Assembly: GCA_964430205.1 (NCBI GenBank) | Contig: CAYSER010000015.1 | Location: 1-22,689, forward strand | Direction of reading: 5' to 3' | From: CAJBLF01 sp964430205 | GTDB taxonomy: Bacteria; Patescibacteriota; Gracilibacteria; Absconditabacterales; Absconditicoccaceae | Length of the DNA: 22,689 bases | In this document: positions 1 through 10,646 of the stretch, piece by piece | How positions within the stretch are numbered: the stretch's first letter is position 1 | Layout: each line of letters begins with the position of its first letter | Position numbers and translations under genes: made by a program | The notes under the pieces: model-generated | What the model was told of the DNA's origin: nothing | Database searches by the model: none | What the model saw: only the letters and a program-made list of their open reading frames with translations

Positions 1-240
1 GAATTTCGATAAGATTGCTGCTAGAACCTGTGATTGACACATCGTAAGCCCTCCTATCGCTTCTGCGAGAGAATCATACGTCACTTCTGTGACATCCTTG
101 GGTTGGATGTTCTGCTTTTTCGCTTCGATTACCCGGAGCTCCAGCTCCAAGTACTTATTTGCATCTTTTTGCGTTGCGAACGATGCTGCTGCTTTCAGGA
201 GTTCGTCCAATTTGTATTTGTTCATGTTTCTTTTGTTCAT
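1..240 (-). CDS. Partial hypothetical protein (N-terminal 80 residues)
   Basis: Open frame on the minus strand from ATG at 240 to the left edge without a stop, so the gene is cut by the window. The protein begins MNKRNMNKYKLDELLKAAAS and is charged and probably helical, with no signal peptide or membrane segment. An AAGGGT stretch lies just upstream of the ATG at 240 and favours it over the in-frame ATG at 225. A good promoter (263-290) points into it and would give a very short leader of about 15 nt. I do not recognise the family. Codon use (AAG, GAT, ATC rich) resembles the neighbours. No in-frame TGA occurs in the visible part. Confidence 0.6.
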   Translation of the reverse strand, partial: MNKRNMNKYKLDELLKAAASFATQKDANKYLELELRVIEAKKQNIQPKDVTEVTYDSLAEAIGGLTMCQSQVLAAILSKF

Positions 241-262
241 GACCCTTGTATTTGTTTTATTT

Positions 263-290
263 TTTATATACATATATAATCAAATGTCAA
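263..290 (-). promoter_or_regulatory. Sigma70-type promoter for the partial left-edge gene
   Basis: Read on the minus strand: -35 TTGACA (285-290), 16-bp spacer, -10 TATAAA (263-268), in a very AT-rich stretch. The predicted start near 256 lies about 15 nt before the ATG at 240. Confidence 0.6.
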
Positions 291-312
291 CACATGATAG
301 ATATTATTTTGT

Positions 313-341
313 TTGTCAACCGTAAATAGTAGCGATATACG
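313..341 (+). promoter_or_regulatory. Candidate promoter of the VirB4 locus
   Basis: TTGTCA (313-318), 17-bp spacer, TATACG (336-341). It faces the envelope locus and is divergent from the promoter of the left-edge gene. If right, the transcript starts near 348, which makes the TTG at 350 an unlikely start and favours the ATG at 410 or 500. Confidence 0.35.
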
Positions 342-409
342 CCATTTTTTTGCTTGCAGACTTACCTTCGGATATACTTGATTACGATAGATCAGACAGA
401 ATAGACCGG

Positions 410-2539
410 ATGGATGGAATATGGGAACTCATCCCTCTTCATTCCGTCTCTATCGGTTTCATTCCAACAATGCAGCATTTTAGCAATTCAACAGCACGTA
501 TGAACATCATCACCAATGTCGTCTATGATACGGATTATAGTGCATTTGTCTCTGATGGAGGATATCCGCTCTTCCAAGCTCCTGCATCAACCGCCAAGCT
601 ATGATTTTTCGATAGGATATTTTCTTCCCTCTTTCCAAGCCTTTACCCGGGCCAAGGAGCCAAAGCGACAGCAAGCGGGAAGCAGAAAGAGCCGCTCCCC
701 GAGAATATCGCTATCAAGGATAAGGAATTGAGGGATCAGGTGAAATATATCCTTGAGCTTCCTGAGGACAAATACAATGACAAACTGCTTACCAGCAAAC
801 TCAGGCAATATATCTCAGAGACCGAAAAGGAATATACGACCGTCATCAACGATTATAAGACGCATATCGCTCCTTCCTACCGGGAATTCCGTCCTACCCA
901 TTTCAACGTTTCCTGACTCTTCTGAAAAACGTATTATGCGCAAAGCTATCCTTCATACATCGATGCGCTTTGGACCAGGGATATCTTCGGATTCCATGCT
1001 AAACGGGATATGAGCCGATTCATCTTCCCCGAAGACGATGCTGCTATCCAAACGATGCTCAAGAACAGAGCGACCCAGTTGAAAGCTGAGGTCAAGGATG
1101 CTATGCAGAAAGGCATAACACTCGATATGGAGATAGAACAGCAGTATAGGGATGTAGAGATGATCAGGGAAAAACTCACGACTCGCGAAGAGAGATATTT
1201 CGAGAATTCATTCTATATCAACGTCTATGATGACGATGAAGAGAAGCTCAAAGAGACCGGCAAAAAGATCGAGCAGAAAATCTCATGATACGGTATGAGG
1301 ATCAAAGGAGCCATCCAAAGGATGGATGAAGGATTCGCTTCATGACTTCCACTCTGCACTGATGAACTCGCGATCAGCAGAAGTGCGGTCACTTCATCTT
1401 TGGCAGGGAGTTTCCCTTTCATCTCAAATGATATGGTAAACGATACCGGAATCCTCTATGGCGTCAATATGCATACTTGATGACTTGTCATCTTCGACAG
1501 ATACAACCAGAAGCTGCCGAACATGAATGGTGTCATACTTGCTACTTCTGGAGCCGGAAAATCATTCACCGTCAAGCTCGAAGTGCTGAGATACCTCATC
1601 AACGGCATCGATGTCATCATCATCGATCCAGAGAATGAATACAAATCGCTCTGCCAGAGAGTAGGCGGCACCTATGTAAACATCGCCACCAATTCTCAGC
1701 AGTATCTCAATCCGTTCGACATCCCGCCTAAACTCGAAGATGTGGAATACGGGAAATGAGATCTCCTAAGAAGCCAGATCATGAGTCTTATCGGCATGAT
1801 CCAGATCCTCATCTGAGGATGCACGCCGGAAGAGGAAGCATTGCTAGATAAGGCGCTGCAGAATACCTATTCCTTGAAATGATTCTCGCTCGACGCAGAG
1901 ACCTATGAAGGTAAACAGCCACCGATCATGGGCGATCTCATGAACGTACTCGAAGGGATGGAATGAGGTGATAGATTGGCATTAAGACTCAGTAAATATG
2001 TCACAGGAACCTTCGGGAAAGTATTCAACAACTATACCAATATCGATATCAACAATAGGCTCACCGTCATCAGCATCAGAGATCTAGAAGACGCGCTCAA
2101 GACACCTGCGATGTTCAACGTCCTTAATCGGATCCGGACAAAAGTCAGATCGCATAAGAAGAAAAGGATGCTTGCCTGTGATGAAGCGTGGATCATGTTC
2201 CAGAATGAAACATCAGCTGAATTCCTTTTTGGACTCACCAAGAGAGCAAGGAAATACGGACTGGGGCTCACCGTCATCTCACAAGATATCGAAGATTTCG
2301 TAAAGAGCAAATACGGCAAACCGGTTATATCCAACTGTGCATTACAGATATTGCTGAAACAATCCACCACCTCGATCAGGGTATTGAACGAACTGCTCGG
2401 GCTTTCCGAAGCGGAACAAAGAAGGCTCGTTTCCGCAGGCATAGGAGAATGACTGATCTTCGCCGGAAATCAGCATGTAGGCGTCAAGATACTCGCCTCC
2501 CCTGAAGAGAAAGCCTTCATCACCACTGATGTGCTCTAA
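410..2539 (+). CDS. virB4: VirB4/TraC-family conjugation-type ATPase
   Basis: With TGA as Gly this is one frame of about 709 codons ending in TAA. VirB4 proteins are the conserved ATPases that energise type IV secretion and conjugative pilus assembly at the inner face of the membrane. Visible evidence: Walker A ATSGAGKS (residues ~378-385), IIDPENEY directly after it, Walker B-like RMLACDEAW (D591/E592), and the VirB4-typical YGVN...FDRYNQ lead-in and LNPFD. The first ~150 residues are a divergent, lysine-rich linker. About ten in-frame TGAs are spread over the gene and all sit where a small residue is acceptable. The start is uncertain: TTG 350 and ATG 500 are in the same frame and none has a clear Shine-Dalgarno. 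It heads a locus with two membrane or surface genes. Family call is firm; whether it moves DNA, protein or only pilin is not. Confidence 0.9.
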
Positions 2540-2600
2540 AATATTAAGAACACATACCAGCATCATTACCTTTTAATCATTAATCATTCATCCGTTTCCT

Positions 2601-3629
2601 ATGGTAGAAGACATGAAAACAGCAGACACCAATACCAAGACTCAGCTTTCGCTTGCAGCAGCGCTGTTTTTTTCTCCATTGGTACAGAATATCCTCAAGA
2701 AATGAAGATGGGATCTTACTGACAAGGACAAGGAATTCGTACGCTGATACATCAGATTCTGATATGTGACCTTGCTTTTCTGAATCCTTACTATCACCTT
2801 CGGCGTCCTCGATTATTTCTTCTCATTGAAGATCCTAAGCGTTGTCTATACGGTCAGCATCTTTATCCTGCTCTTCTTGCTGCTCATCGGCATCGTCAGC
2901 ATACTCTCGGACATAAGCCTGGTGAGATGAAGGGACATCCAGATCAAGACCTATACCATCGAAGGCAACAAAAGCGATATCATCTTCAAATACCTGCCGC
3001 TGTACGATATCTATCTCCGATATCAATCCCATAGTTTCGATAAGCCGAATCGACGGATAAAGGAATCTATCGTCCTTTGGACGCTCTTTTCTCTCGTATG
3101 CATCACTGGCAGCATCTTCCTCTCGAGCATCCTTCTCATCATCATCATTTTCAGAGTTGCATCTTTGCTGTCTGATATCGACTTTCTCAATATGGACATC
3201 AAGCAACGTATCAATAAGCTCTTCCTCAAGAATCCTGAAGAAATATTCTGATATATCTCCGGATTCGTGAGTTATCTAGGAAAATCCTTGGTACATACCG
3301 CCATCAAGATACAACCGTATTCCCTCGAAGGAGAGATTAGGAGAGAAAAAGAGGTCTATAGCCGTATCATCAGTTTGAAAGAGCATAAGATGATCATCGT
3401 AGAATATGTGCTCTGAGTGCTGTTGGTCTCTACAGCTATTTACCTCCTTCATCCCGACTTCAGCATATGGACGTATTACGTCTGATTATGACTACTCCTA
3501 GCAAGATATGCCACCATGGCGATCCATATTGGGCACCTTCCTCACCTCCCTATAGCCAGGGAACTCCTGCTCTTGATAATAACGCTCATACATAGCATCA
3601 CAAAAAGACCTCTTTTACACCATCCTTAA
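2601..3629 (+). CDS. Multi-pass membrane protein of the VirB4 locus, unrecognised
   Basis: A 342-residue frame (TGA as Gly, stop TAA). Hydrophobic segments: a pair near residues 52-105, a long one near 155-190, and a pair near 270-320; the stretches between are charged (for example residues ~105-150 and 195-265). The N-terminus, MVEDMKTADTNTKTQLSLAA, has no signal peptide. It lies 61 bp after virB4 and only 1 bp before the next gene, so it is probably co-transcribed with both. Position between a VirB4 ATPase and a VirB2-like protein suggests an inner-membrane component of the same machine (a VirB3/VirB6-like or platform role), but I see no motif that proves this. Several TGA codons lie inside predicted membrane helices. 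Confidence 0.75.
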
Positions 3630-3630
3630 C

Positions 3631-6291
3631 ATGATGACGTATAAGTATAGTTTATGCAGCAGATTGACAAAAATCATCACGTCTTCCATGACCATCCTTT
3701 TTGCGTTTGTCGCGTTCGCTCATGGACAGAACTGCACCTTGCTTCCATGACGAAGTCCTTCTGTGCTCATGGACGGTCAGTCGAGAACATGATATGAAAT
3801 CCCTGAAGCTACCTATACTCAGAGCTGTAGTTGATCTGTAGGAACAATCACCTGCGTAAGCTGATCCGTTGCAAATGGAAATATCTACAAGTATTCTTCA
3901 TGCCTCCCGCATACCCGAGCCAACTGCACCACGCCTACATGAGCGAACCATCTGGAATATAGAATCCTCTATAAAGCCTCTCAATCTACCTATACCCAAT
4001 CATGTCAACAACTGAGCCAAAGCCTGCAATGCTTGAATGGTTCCTTCACCTGATGAATCACGCCGAATTTGTATAGCTATGCGTCATGCGTAGATAAGAA
4101 CCGGGCACAATGCGTCGATATCCGGACCAATACCTATAGGGATCATGGCGAAAGTATAGGGTGATATGCTGCCACATCTCCTGGCCAAGGACAGACCTGC
4201 ACCACCCTCCATAAGACCCTTACCTGTACCGATGGGACGCGGTCATGAAACGGAACTCAATGACAGGCGGGACTGTTCAGGGAATGCACTAATCCTTCTT
4301 CATTTTCGTGATGCATCAATGTACGGACCAACACTCTCGTGTCGCACAATGGATCAATCTCTGCCTATTCCTATCCTTCAGGCATCTGCACAGGTCTGCT
4401 AAGACAGCTCACCTGCACCAATGGACTACGAAGCGGAGGGAATCAGGCATCGCTCTATTCCTGATGTTCCGATGTAAATACCCAACCTTGTCCTAATATC
4501 TTAACGAATTCCGGAACGCTCCCTCATGGAAGCTTCATCACCATGTATACCCAGAAGTACGCTTTTGAGATCAATAATGATTATTGTACCGATTATGCTA
4601 GGAGCCTCAACTGCACCAATGGCGTGCGATCTTGATTCCTTTCTACGCTCTTCACCTGATGCCAGAACGTGCTTTCCTGATCATGCCTGGATACTTCGAC
4701 CAATATCTATACGCCACATCTGCAATCCATCAAGAAATATACCATTTCACATGCCACTTCAACGACATCTTGCGATGAGTCTTATATCCAATTCACCTGC
4801 GTCAATGGCTCATGGTCCTGAGGCAATCCAAGCAATTATCCATATGCCACCTGCTGAGGGTGTAAGCTTCCAACTGCGCGATGAATAGCAGTAAATGAAT
4901 GATGGCAAGGATATGGATATTCCGTCACTAGCGCGGTCTTCCCCAAGACTTGCAACGACTATTCTACGTTGCTGTCCTGCAGCGGATGAATCCTCAACGG
5001 CAACCGACAGACCTATAAATATCCTGCTACTCAATGCCAAAATAGCGGCATGCTCGTCTCCGGGGTAGATATTGCTATCAACAATTCGCCAGGGTTGGCT
5101 GGACAAGAGAACATCAGCGGTGCCTTGATCGCCCAATCATCCAATCCTTCCATCACTCTTCTCATCCAGAACAGATGAGACACCCTCGTCAACAAACCAA
5201 TCACCAGTTCATGATTCATCACGTGCAAGCGAAAAGAGCAGAATATCAAGGTATACACTTCCAGGCCGGTCAGCTCATTCGTAATCAACCCAGGTTCGAA
5301 GCTAGGACTCGACGTGATGATCTCCAGCATCTTCACCCAATCATTGTGACAGAAAACCATTGAATGCACTGTTGATACAAGCATGATTGGCGGAGATGTC
5401 GTGAACAGCAACAACACCCGATCAGGTACCTTTGAGATCGTAAAAGCTGATAGATTCGATCTCGCCATGAGCAAAAGCATCGAATCGATACGTCAGAATC
5501 TTGAAGCCCCTGAAGGCGCAACAGGGACACAGGGCGTCCAGAATCTCCTCTACAACAAGATCATGAACGTTCTCGTGCCGTTAATCATCATCATCGGCAT
5601 TCTTTCTGCCATTATCGGGTTCTACAAGATCATGTTTTCCAGCGATGATAAAGCGACCAGCGACGGCACCAGATACATCATCTTCGGCGTCCTCGGCATC
5701 ATCGTCATCATGAGTGCAAAATTCATAGGACAGAATATGTTCGACATCCTTACGCCGGCTAGCGGAGAGATCCAAGGATCCAACATAGCGAGCGGATTAT
5801 ATGACAAGATCATCTATCCATTCATCAAGTTCGCTATCTATCTGGTTCTCGGTGCAATGTTCATCATCTTGGTATCACGCGTCATCACCTTCCTTTTCTG
5901 AAGTGATAGCGATGCTCAGAAGAAAGCTGGCACGTTGATATGACGGAATGTCATAGCTATGCTCATCATCATCTGAGCGAAACAGATCGTAGAAGCCATC
6001 TATGGCAAACAAGCGCAAGTCATCCAGGACATCACTAATCTCTGAGAAGTAGGATCGTGAATCCTCGCAGATAGGAATATCCCAATCCTTTATCAGGTCA
6101 TCAATTACGCATTGGGTATGGCATCGCTCGTCATCCTCGTCATCATCATCATCCAGACCATCAAACTCCTGATGAAACCAGATGATCCAGCACAGATAAA
6201 AAGCATCAAGAATAGCCTGCTCTATATGCTCATAGGGATCTTCATCCTCGGTACAGGATATCTTATCGTCAATTTCGCCATCATAAACTAA
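3631..6291 (+). CDS. Cys-rich repeat surface protein fused to three VirB2/TrbC-like membrane hairpins
   Basis: One 886-codon frame with roughly 25 TGA(Gly) codons, starting 1 bp after the preceding stop. An N-terminal signal peptide (ends ...VAFAHG around residue 34) is followed by about seven imperfect repeats of 55-70 residues (35-470), each with a pattern like C-x-TNTY ... SC-x-L-x-C-x-NG ... G ... YS-x-C. Residues ~475-635 look like a beta-rich domain. The C-terminus holds three tandem units (~644-706, ~726-792, ~820-886), each helix, short acidic loop (FSSDDK, FGSDSD, MKPDDP), helix. This is the layout of VirB2/TrbC-type pilins, whose subunits form the conjugative pilus. The even cysteines suggest disulphide-bonded extracellular modules. 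It probably works with the VirB4 ATPase two genes upstream. The second ATG (3634) is an equally possible start. Function is inferred; the architecture is directly visible. Confidence 0.85.
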
Positions 6292-6292
6292 A

Positions 6293-6324
6293 GGTGGAAA
6301 AATGGAAACGTGCAAAAGTGGAAA
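6293..6324 (+). repeat. Octamer tandem array, 4 copies
   Basis: Four consecutive 8-mers (GGTGGAAA, AATGGAAA, CGTGCAAA, AGTGGAAA) start 1 bp after the TAA of the surface gene. Its first unit is complementary to the first unit of the array at 6351-6382 (GGTGGAA with TTCCACC). Confidence 0.65.
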
Positions 6325-6350
6325 TATACAATAAGACAAATATTTCGATT

Positions 6351-6382
6351 CTTCCACCCTTCAACGCTTCAATCTTTCAATC
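6351..6382 (-). repeat. Octamer tandem array, 4 copies, opposite orientation
   Basis: CTTCCACC, CTTCAACG, CTTCAATC, TTTCAATC in tandem. On the minus strand the units read GATTGAAR, the same kind of purine-rich word as the other arrays in this window. Confidence 0.6.
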
Positions 6383-6405
6383 AATCGGTCGTCTTGTCGT
6401 TTCGA

Positions 6406-6433
6406 TTGCATTCTGGAGGCAGATATATATAGT
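6406..6433 (+). promoter_or_regulatory. Candidate promoter of the secG operon
   Basis: TTGCAT (6406-6411), 16-bp spacer, TATAGT (6428-6433), then a ~26-nt leader to the secG ATG. Confidence 0.4.
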
Positions 6434-6465
6434 AGGACCAGATTTATTTTTTGTAATAGAAAAAA

Positions 6466-6690
6466 ATGCGTACGCTTTTGATCATCATCCTTATCGTAAC
6501 ATGAATAGTATTTATAGCATCAGTCCTACTCATGTCTCCTAAGTGATGACTCGGATTGGGAATCGGCTGAATGTCCTGAGCAAACGAATACGGAAGCAAG
6601 AAGACCCTTGAGACCAAATTGAAGAAAGTAGCCCTCGTTTCCGGTATCCTCTTCGTCGTCGTTTCGCTTATTTTACCGTATACCAAGTAA
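6466..6690 (+). CDS. secG: Preprotein translocase subunit SecG
   Basis: A 74-residue protein with the SecG plan: hydrophobic N-terminal helix (MRTLLIIILIVTGIVFIASV), a glycine-rich cytoplasmic loop (LLMSPKGGLGLGIGGMSGAN), then a charged stretch leading to a second helix (LVSGILFVVVSLILPYTK). SecG associates with SecYE and helps SecA-driven protein export. The loop is the most conserved part of the family, and five of its glycines are written as TGA, so the gene is invisible under the standard code. The ATG at 6466 follows an A-run with no clear Shine-Dalgarno. It ends 3 bp before the start of the next gene, which suggests an operon. Confidence 0.88.
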
Positions 6691-6693
6691 GCG

Positions 6694-8688
6694 ATGATCA
6701 CCTCCAAGATGAAACTCATCAGGGATATACTCAGATATGTTTTTTTCTTATCACTCTTCCTACGGATATTGATCAGTATCTACATCTGATATCAATATGT
6801 CCGAAAGTCCTCTTCACAGGTCAGCCACAAGTGAGGCACGTTCGTAGAAGGTATCTTCGGTAATACCTCATATCTTCCGTATCTCCGCAACGATACCCAA
6901 AGCAACTTCTATCAATGACTGTTGTTCAATGCCTGTCTCAAGGCAACGAATGATAAGGATTGATCACATTATACGCCAGATCTGTGTACGGTAACCTCGG
7001 AAGATAATCAGAACTATATAGTGACCCTCAATAAGGGATTTATCCGGTCTGATGGTACTCCGCTCTCCATGGAAGATGTCTTTTTTACGTATAGCGAGAT
7101 TCTCCGCTACAATAGGCGAGAGATCCCATCTCTGAACCAATATACAGATATCAAGGTGACCAAGGATGCGAACAATACCCTCAAAGTCACCTTCCCGAGT
7201 GCATCATCCGACAATAAGATCTTCTTCACCAACTTCATACTCCCTCAGCACATACTGATAAACTCGGATCTCCATGATTATACTTCGATGTTCGCATTCA
7301 AACCCGTATATACGAACTGTTCCAATCTTGTTTCGCAATCCAATGACGAATACAGCCTTGTCTTCAACCTTGTGAATTGCAACCAGACCAATCTCAACTT
7401 CTATCAGGTGAAGAACATGATATCGTTCGAGAGTTTCAAGACATCATTGCTCAATGGAGGCGGTTCCATAATAGATGCTTATATAGGCCATGAGACCCTC
7501 CCCGGATACGAGCCGAAAACGATTGTAACCAATCAGCTTATCTCGATCTTCTTCAATACCCACTCCGATAAGCTCAGTGTCAGATGAAGAAGAGTGCTCT
7601 GATGATTACTCAAGCATAACTTCTATAGCAGTGGATTCGAACAATATTTCAAGAAGAATGATGACGGACTTTTCGATGTCTTCCAGTCTACCGGTCTTGA
7701 CGTCAAGAATCTTCTCAACCGTGACTATAGCAGCAATATGATCACCAAACAAGATCTCTTGGATAGCGAGATACAATCATTACCAAAGTCGATAGCACTC
7801 CATGGCGAAAACCAGAAACTTGTATACTTCATAGAGACCTGAGCATCGATCTCAACGGAATTTTCCTTCGATAAATGATACGATAAGATCACTATGGAAT
7901 ACAAAGGGAAATCATACACGCCCAAGCATTTCGTCAAGTGAGGGAAATCATGACGATATATCTTCGGGACTACAGAGAAGACTTTCGGCACCTGACTCAA
8001 CAAATACAGTATCTACGGATACAGCAAGAATAAGAAAACATTGATCGCTTCGATCGATATCTACAACGTTTTGACAGAGTATACCCCAGGAGAGAATGCA
8101 TGAGCAGAACCCGTCAAATTTACGGTCATCTATTACAGTGACTATATCAATGACTTCGTCATTCAAAGGATGCGAGATATCTTCCAAACTGCAGGCATCA
8201 CTGGGAATTTTGTCTTCGAAAAGGTTACGACCCCACAAGAACTGCAGTGAAGGCTTATCGTAGGAGATTATGACCTTCTGATCAATACCGTGGATATGTG
8301 ACTCAAGAAAGATCTCACAAAACTCTTCAGTACAGATAAGTCTGAGATAAATCCTTCACAATACCAGAGCCAGAAGCTCACGACGCTGCTGAAACAATAC
8401 CAAGCGGCAGATGATAAGGACAAGAGAAAAGCGCTTACGGAAATCAATACCATCTACTCAAAAGATATGCCATTCGTCATCCTCGGCAAGGAATACCTCA
8501 CCATCAACTTCAAACCGGCGATCATAGAGAAGCTCTTCAGCACATGATCTGTAATAGACATGGATGAATACAACCGGAGAGACGCTATCTACAAGAATCT
8601 CAAGCTCGTAAACAACGTCCATATCGACGGCAAGAAGATACGGAATATCGATAACTTCTGAAGCTTCCTGACGAATGCAATCAAATAA
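6694..8688 (+). CDS. ABC-type oligopeptide substrate-binding protein (SBP family 5), membrane-anchored
   Basis: A 664-residue frame, TAA stop, 3 bp after secG. The family 5 signature is readable near residues 115-125: RSDGTPLSMEDVFFTY, matching the usual DGTPLTADDVxFTY of Opp/Dpp-type peptide- and nickel-binding proteins. An upstream stretch, GTFVEGIFGN...LPYL, fits the family N-terminal lobe. Instead of a lipobox it has a hydrophobic segment at residues ~13-35 that would tether it to the membrane. Longer than typical members (~500-550). No permease or ATPase gene lies beside it in this window, so it may be an orphan receptor or use a transporter elsewhere. Family call is good; ligand unknown. 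Confidence 0.8.
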
Positions 8689-8691
8689 ACA

Positions 8692-8726
8692 ATTTAGAAT
8701 TTAAAATTTAGAATTTAAAATTTAAA
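8692..8726 (+). repeat. Heptamer tandem array ATTTARA, 5 copies
   Basis: Exact period 7: ATTTAGA, ATTTAAA, ATTTAGA, ATTTAAA, ATTTAAA, starting 3 bp after the stop of the substrate-binding protein gene and filling the front of the gap before the M50 gene. Confidence 0.75.
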
Positions 8727-8764
8727 AACATCCATCTTTACTCATTCATCATTGATTAAAGCTT

Positions 8765-9400
8765 ATGTGAATCTTTGAGATCATACAATTGGCCATCATC
8801 TTGGCGGTATCGATAGGCATGCATGAATACGCGCATGCATATGTCTCTTATCGTCTCGGTGATCCTACTCCTAAACTCCAAGGAAGACTGACGCCAAATC
8901 CGATCAAGCATATCGATCCCATATGATTCCTCATGGTCTTCCTAGCACATTTCTGACGAGGGAAACCCGTACAGATCAACCCACTCTACTATAAGAATCC
9001 TCGCAAAGGAGAGCTCATGGTAGCACTTGCCGGACCGACTACCAATCTGATCCTTGCTATCGTAGGTATCCTCGTGATGGTGATCTATGTTAAGATCCTA
9101 TGAGGCACTCCGAATGATATATTCCTCAACACTAACGATCTTATGATCAATTTTCGGATAAGCTTTTCCTATCTCAATATAGCACTCGCCGTCTTTAACC
9201 TCATCCCTATCGCACCATTGGACGGGTATAGGCTAATCAAGATACGGCGGCATAAAGGAGCTGAACGGATGGAAAGAAATTCCCGTTTCGGGATTATCTT
9301 CGTCATCATGTTGGTCTATATCGCCAGCCCTATTTTCGTACAGGTAAGCACGTTCATCTTCAATATCCTCTTCACCATCATAGGACAGGTTTTCTATTAG
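8765..9400 (+). CDS. M50-family (site-2 type) membrane metalloprotease
   Basis: A 211-residue integral membrane protein ending in TAG. It carries the zinc motif HEYAH (His20, Glu21, His24) inside the first helix and the second metal motif NLIPIAPLDG (Asn145-Gly154, Asp153 being the third ligand) in a later helix. ALAGPTTN in the middle is also typical of this small, PDZ-less subgroup (as in FtsH-linked or YwhC-like proteases). Such enzymes cut membrane proteins within the bilayer. Its second codon is TGA (Gly), so under the standard code the gene would stop after one residue. Substrate unknown. The downstream prfA has its own candidate promoter overlapping this gene's 3' end. Confidence 0.88.
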
Positions 9401-9410
9401 CGGATATAAT
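9382..9410 (+). promoter_or_regulatory. Candidate prfA promoter
   Basis: Perfect -10 TATAAT (9405-9410) with a weaker -35 AGGACA (9382-9387) at 17-bp spacing, partly inside the end of the M50 gene. Confidence 0.45.
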
Positions 9411-9472
9411 GTTTTTTTGTAAGGAACGGTTTGAAACCATTGCCTACTCATTCATTTTATTCGTTGCCATAT

Positions 9473-10549
9473 ATGAAAATGCTAGAGAAGTTAGCAAACA
9501 TAGAGAAGAGATATCTTAATCTCAGAGAACAGTCCATGGATCCTGATACTATCTCCGATCAAAAAAAATCTATCCAGATCAGCAAGGAGATCTCATCGCT
9601 CCAAGACCTCTACGACCTCATCCAAGACTATAGGAAGACTGAGGCACAGGTCAGCTGAGCCAAAGACATCATCGACCACGAGACCGATCCTGAGATGCTC
9701 GAGATGGCGAAAGAAGAACTGAAATCAGGAGAACAACAACTGGATATTATCGATCAAAAAATCAAGATTGAATTGCTTCCTAAGGATCCTAACGATGAAA
9801 AGAATATCTTCCTCGAGATCAGGCCTGCAGCAGGTGGTGATGAAGCGTGACTTTTTGCGGCAGAACTCCTCAAGATGTATCTAGGATACGCAACCAAGAA
9901 ATGATGGAAAACGGAGATCGTCGAAGAACAGTTGTCCGATATCGGTGGTGTCAAGTTCGTTATGGTAAAGATCAGCTGAAACAAGGTCTATTCCATCATG
10001 AAATTCGAAAGCTGAGTCCATAGGGTCCAAAGGATCCCTGCGACCGAATCGCAAGGAAGGGTTCATACCTCGACCGTAACCGTAGCTATCATGCCGGAAG
10101 CTGAAGATTTAGATTTCCAGATCGATCCCAAAGATGTAGAGATGGATACCTATGCAGCATCGAGCAGCTGAGGACAGAATGCCAACAAGAACCAGACCGG
10201 CGTCAGATTGCGTCATATCCCGAGTGGACTCATCGTCAACATCTGAGACAGCAAATCACAGCTCCAGAACAAAGATAAGGCGTGGTCCGTCCTCAAAGCT
10301 AGGCTCTATCAGATCGAATTGGATAAGAAGAACGCTGAGACCAAATCGCTCAGAGGCGATCAGATCGGAAACGGAGATAGGTCAGAAAAGATCAGGACAT
10401 ACAATTATCCACAGGATAGGATCACCGATCATCGCATCCACCAATCATGGTCCAATCTCCCCGTCTTCATGACCTGAGAGATTGATGATATGATCAATGC
10501 ACTGGTGCTCGAGAATCAGACGAGACTTTTGGAAGAGAGCATGAAATAA
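9473..10549 (+). CDS. prfA: Peptide chain release factor 1 (RF1)
   Basis: A 358-residue class I release factor that recognises UAA and UAG and triggers peptide release. The anticodon-like tripeptide is PAT (189-191), the RF1 type (PxT), not the SPF of RF2. The catalytic GGQ lies at 233-235, the same numbering as in E. coli RF1. Its first glycine is TGA (10169-10171), followed by GGA CAG. Other conserved glycines written as TGA include GGDEAG and ESGVHRVQRI; about 8 of some 21 glycines use TGA. ATG 9473 is preferred (an in-frame TTG at 9431 would add a non-conserved tail). No RF2 gene is seen, as expected when UGA is sense. Ends directly against a heptamer array. Confidence 0.96.
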
Positions 10550-10591
10550 ATTGAGAATTGAAAATTGAAAATTGAAAATTGAGCATTGAAA
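10550..10591 (+). repeat. Heptamer tandem array ATTGAAA, 6 copies
   Basis: Exact period 7 with units ATTGAGA, ATTGAAA (x3), ATTGAGC, ATTGAAA, beginning on the base after the prfA stop codon. Confidence 0.75.
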
Positions 10592-10646
10592 AGTTCATAA
10601 AGAATATTCAGCTTCAAGCTTTGTCTTTTAGCTTTCCACTACTCCC

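Noticed and set aside
5875..6357. 160-residue Asp-rich frame on the minus strand
   Set aside because: Antisense shadow of the membrane hairpins (ATC/GTC-rich codons give GAT/GAC on the other strand).
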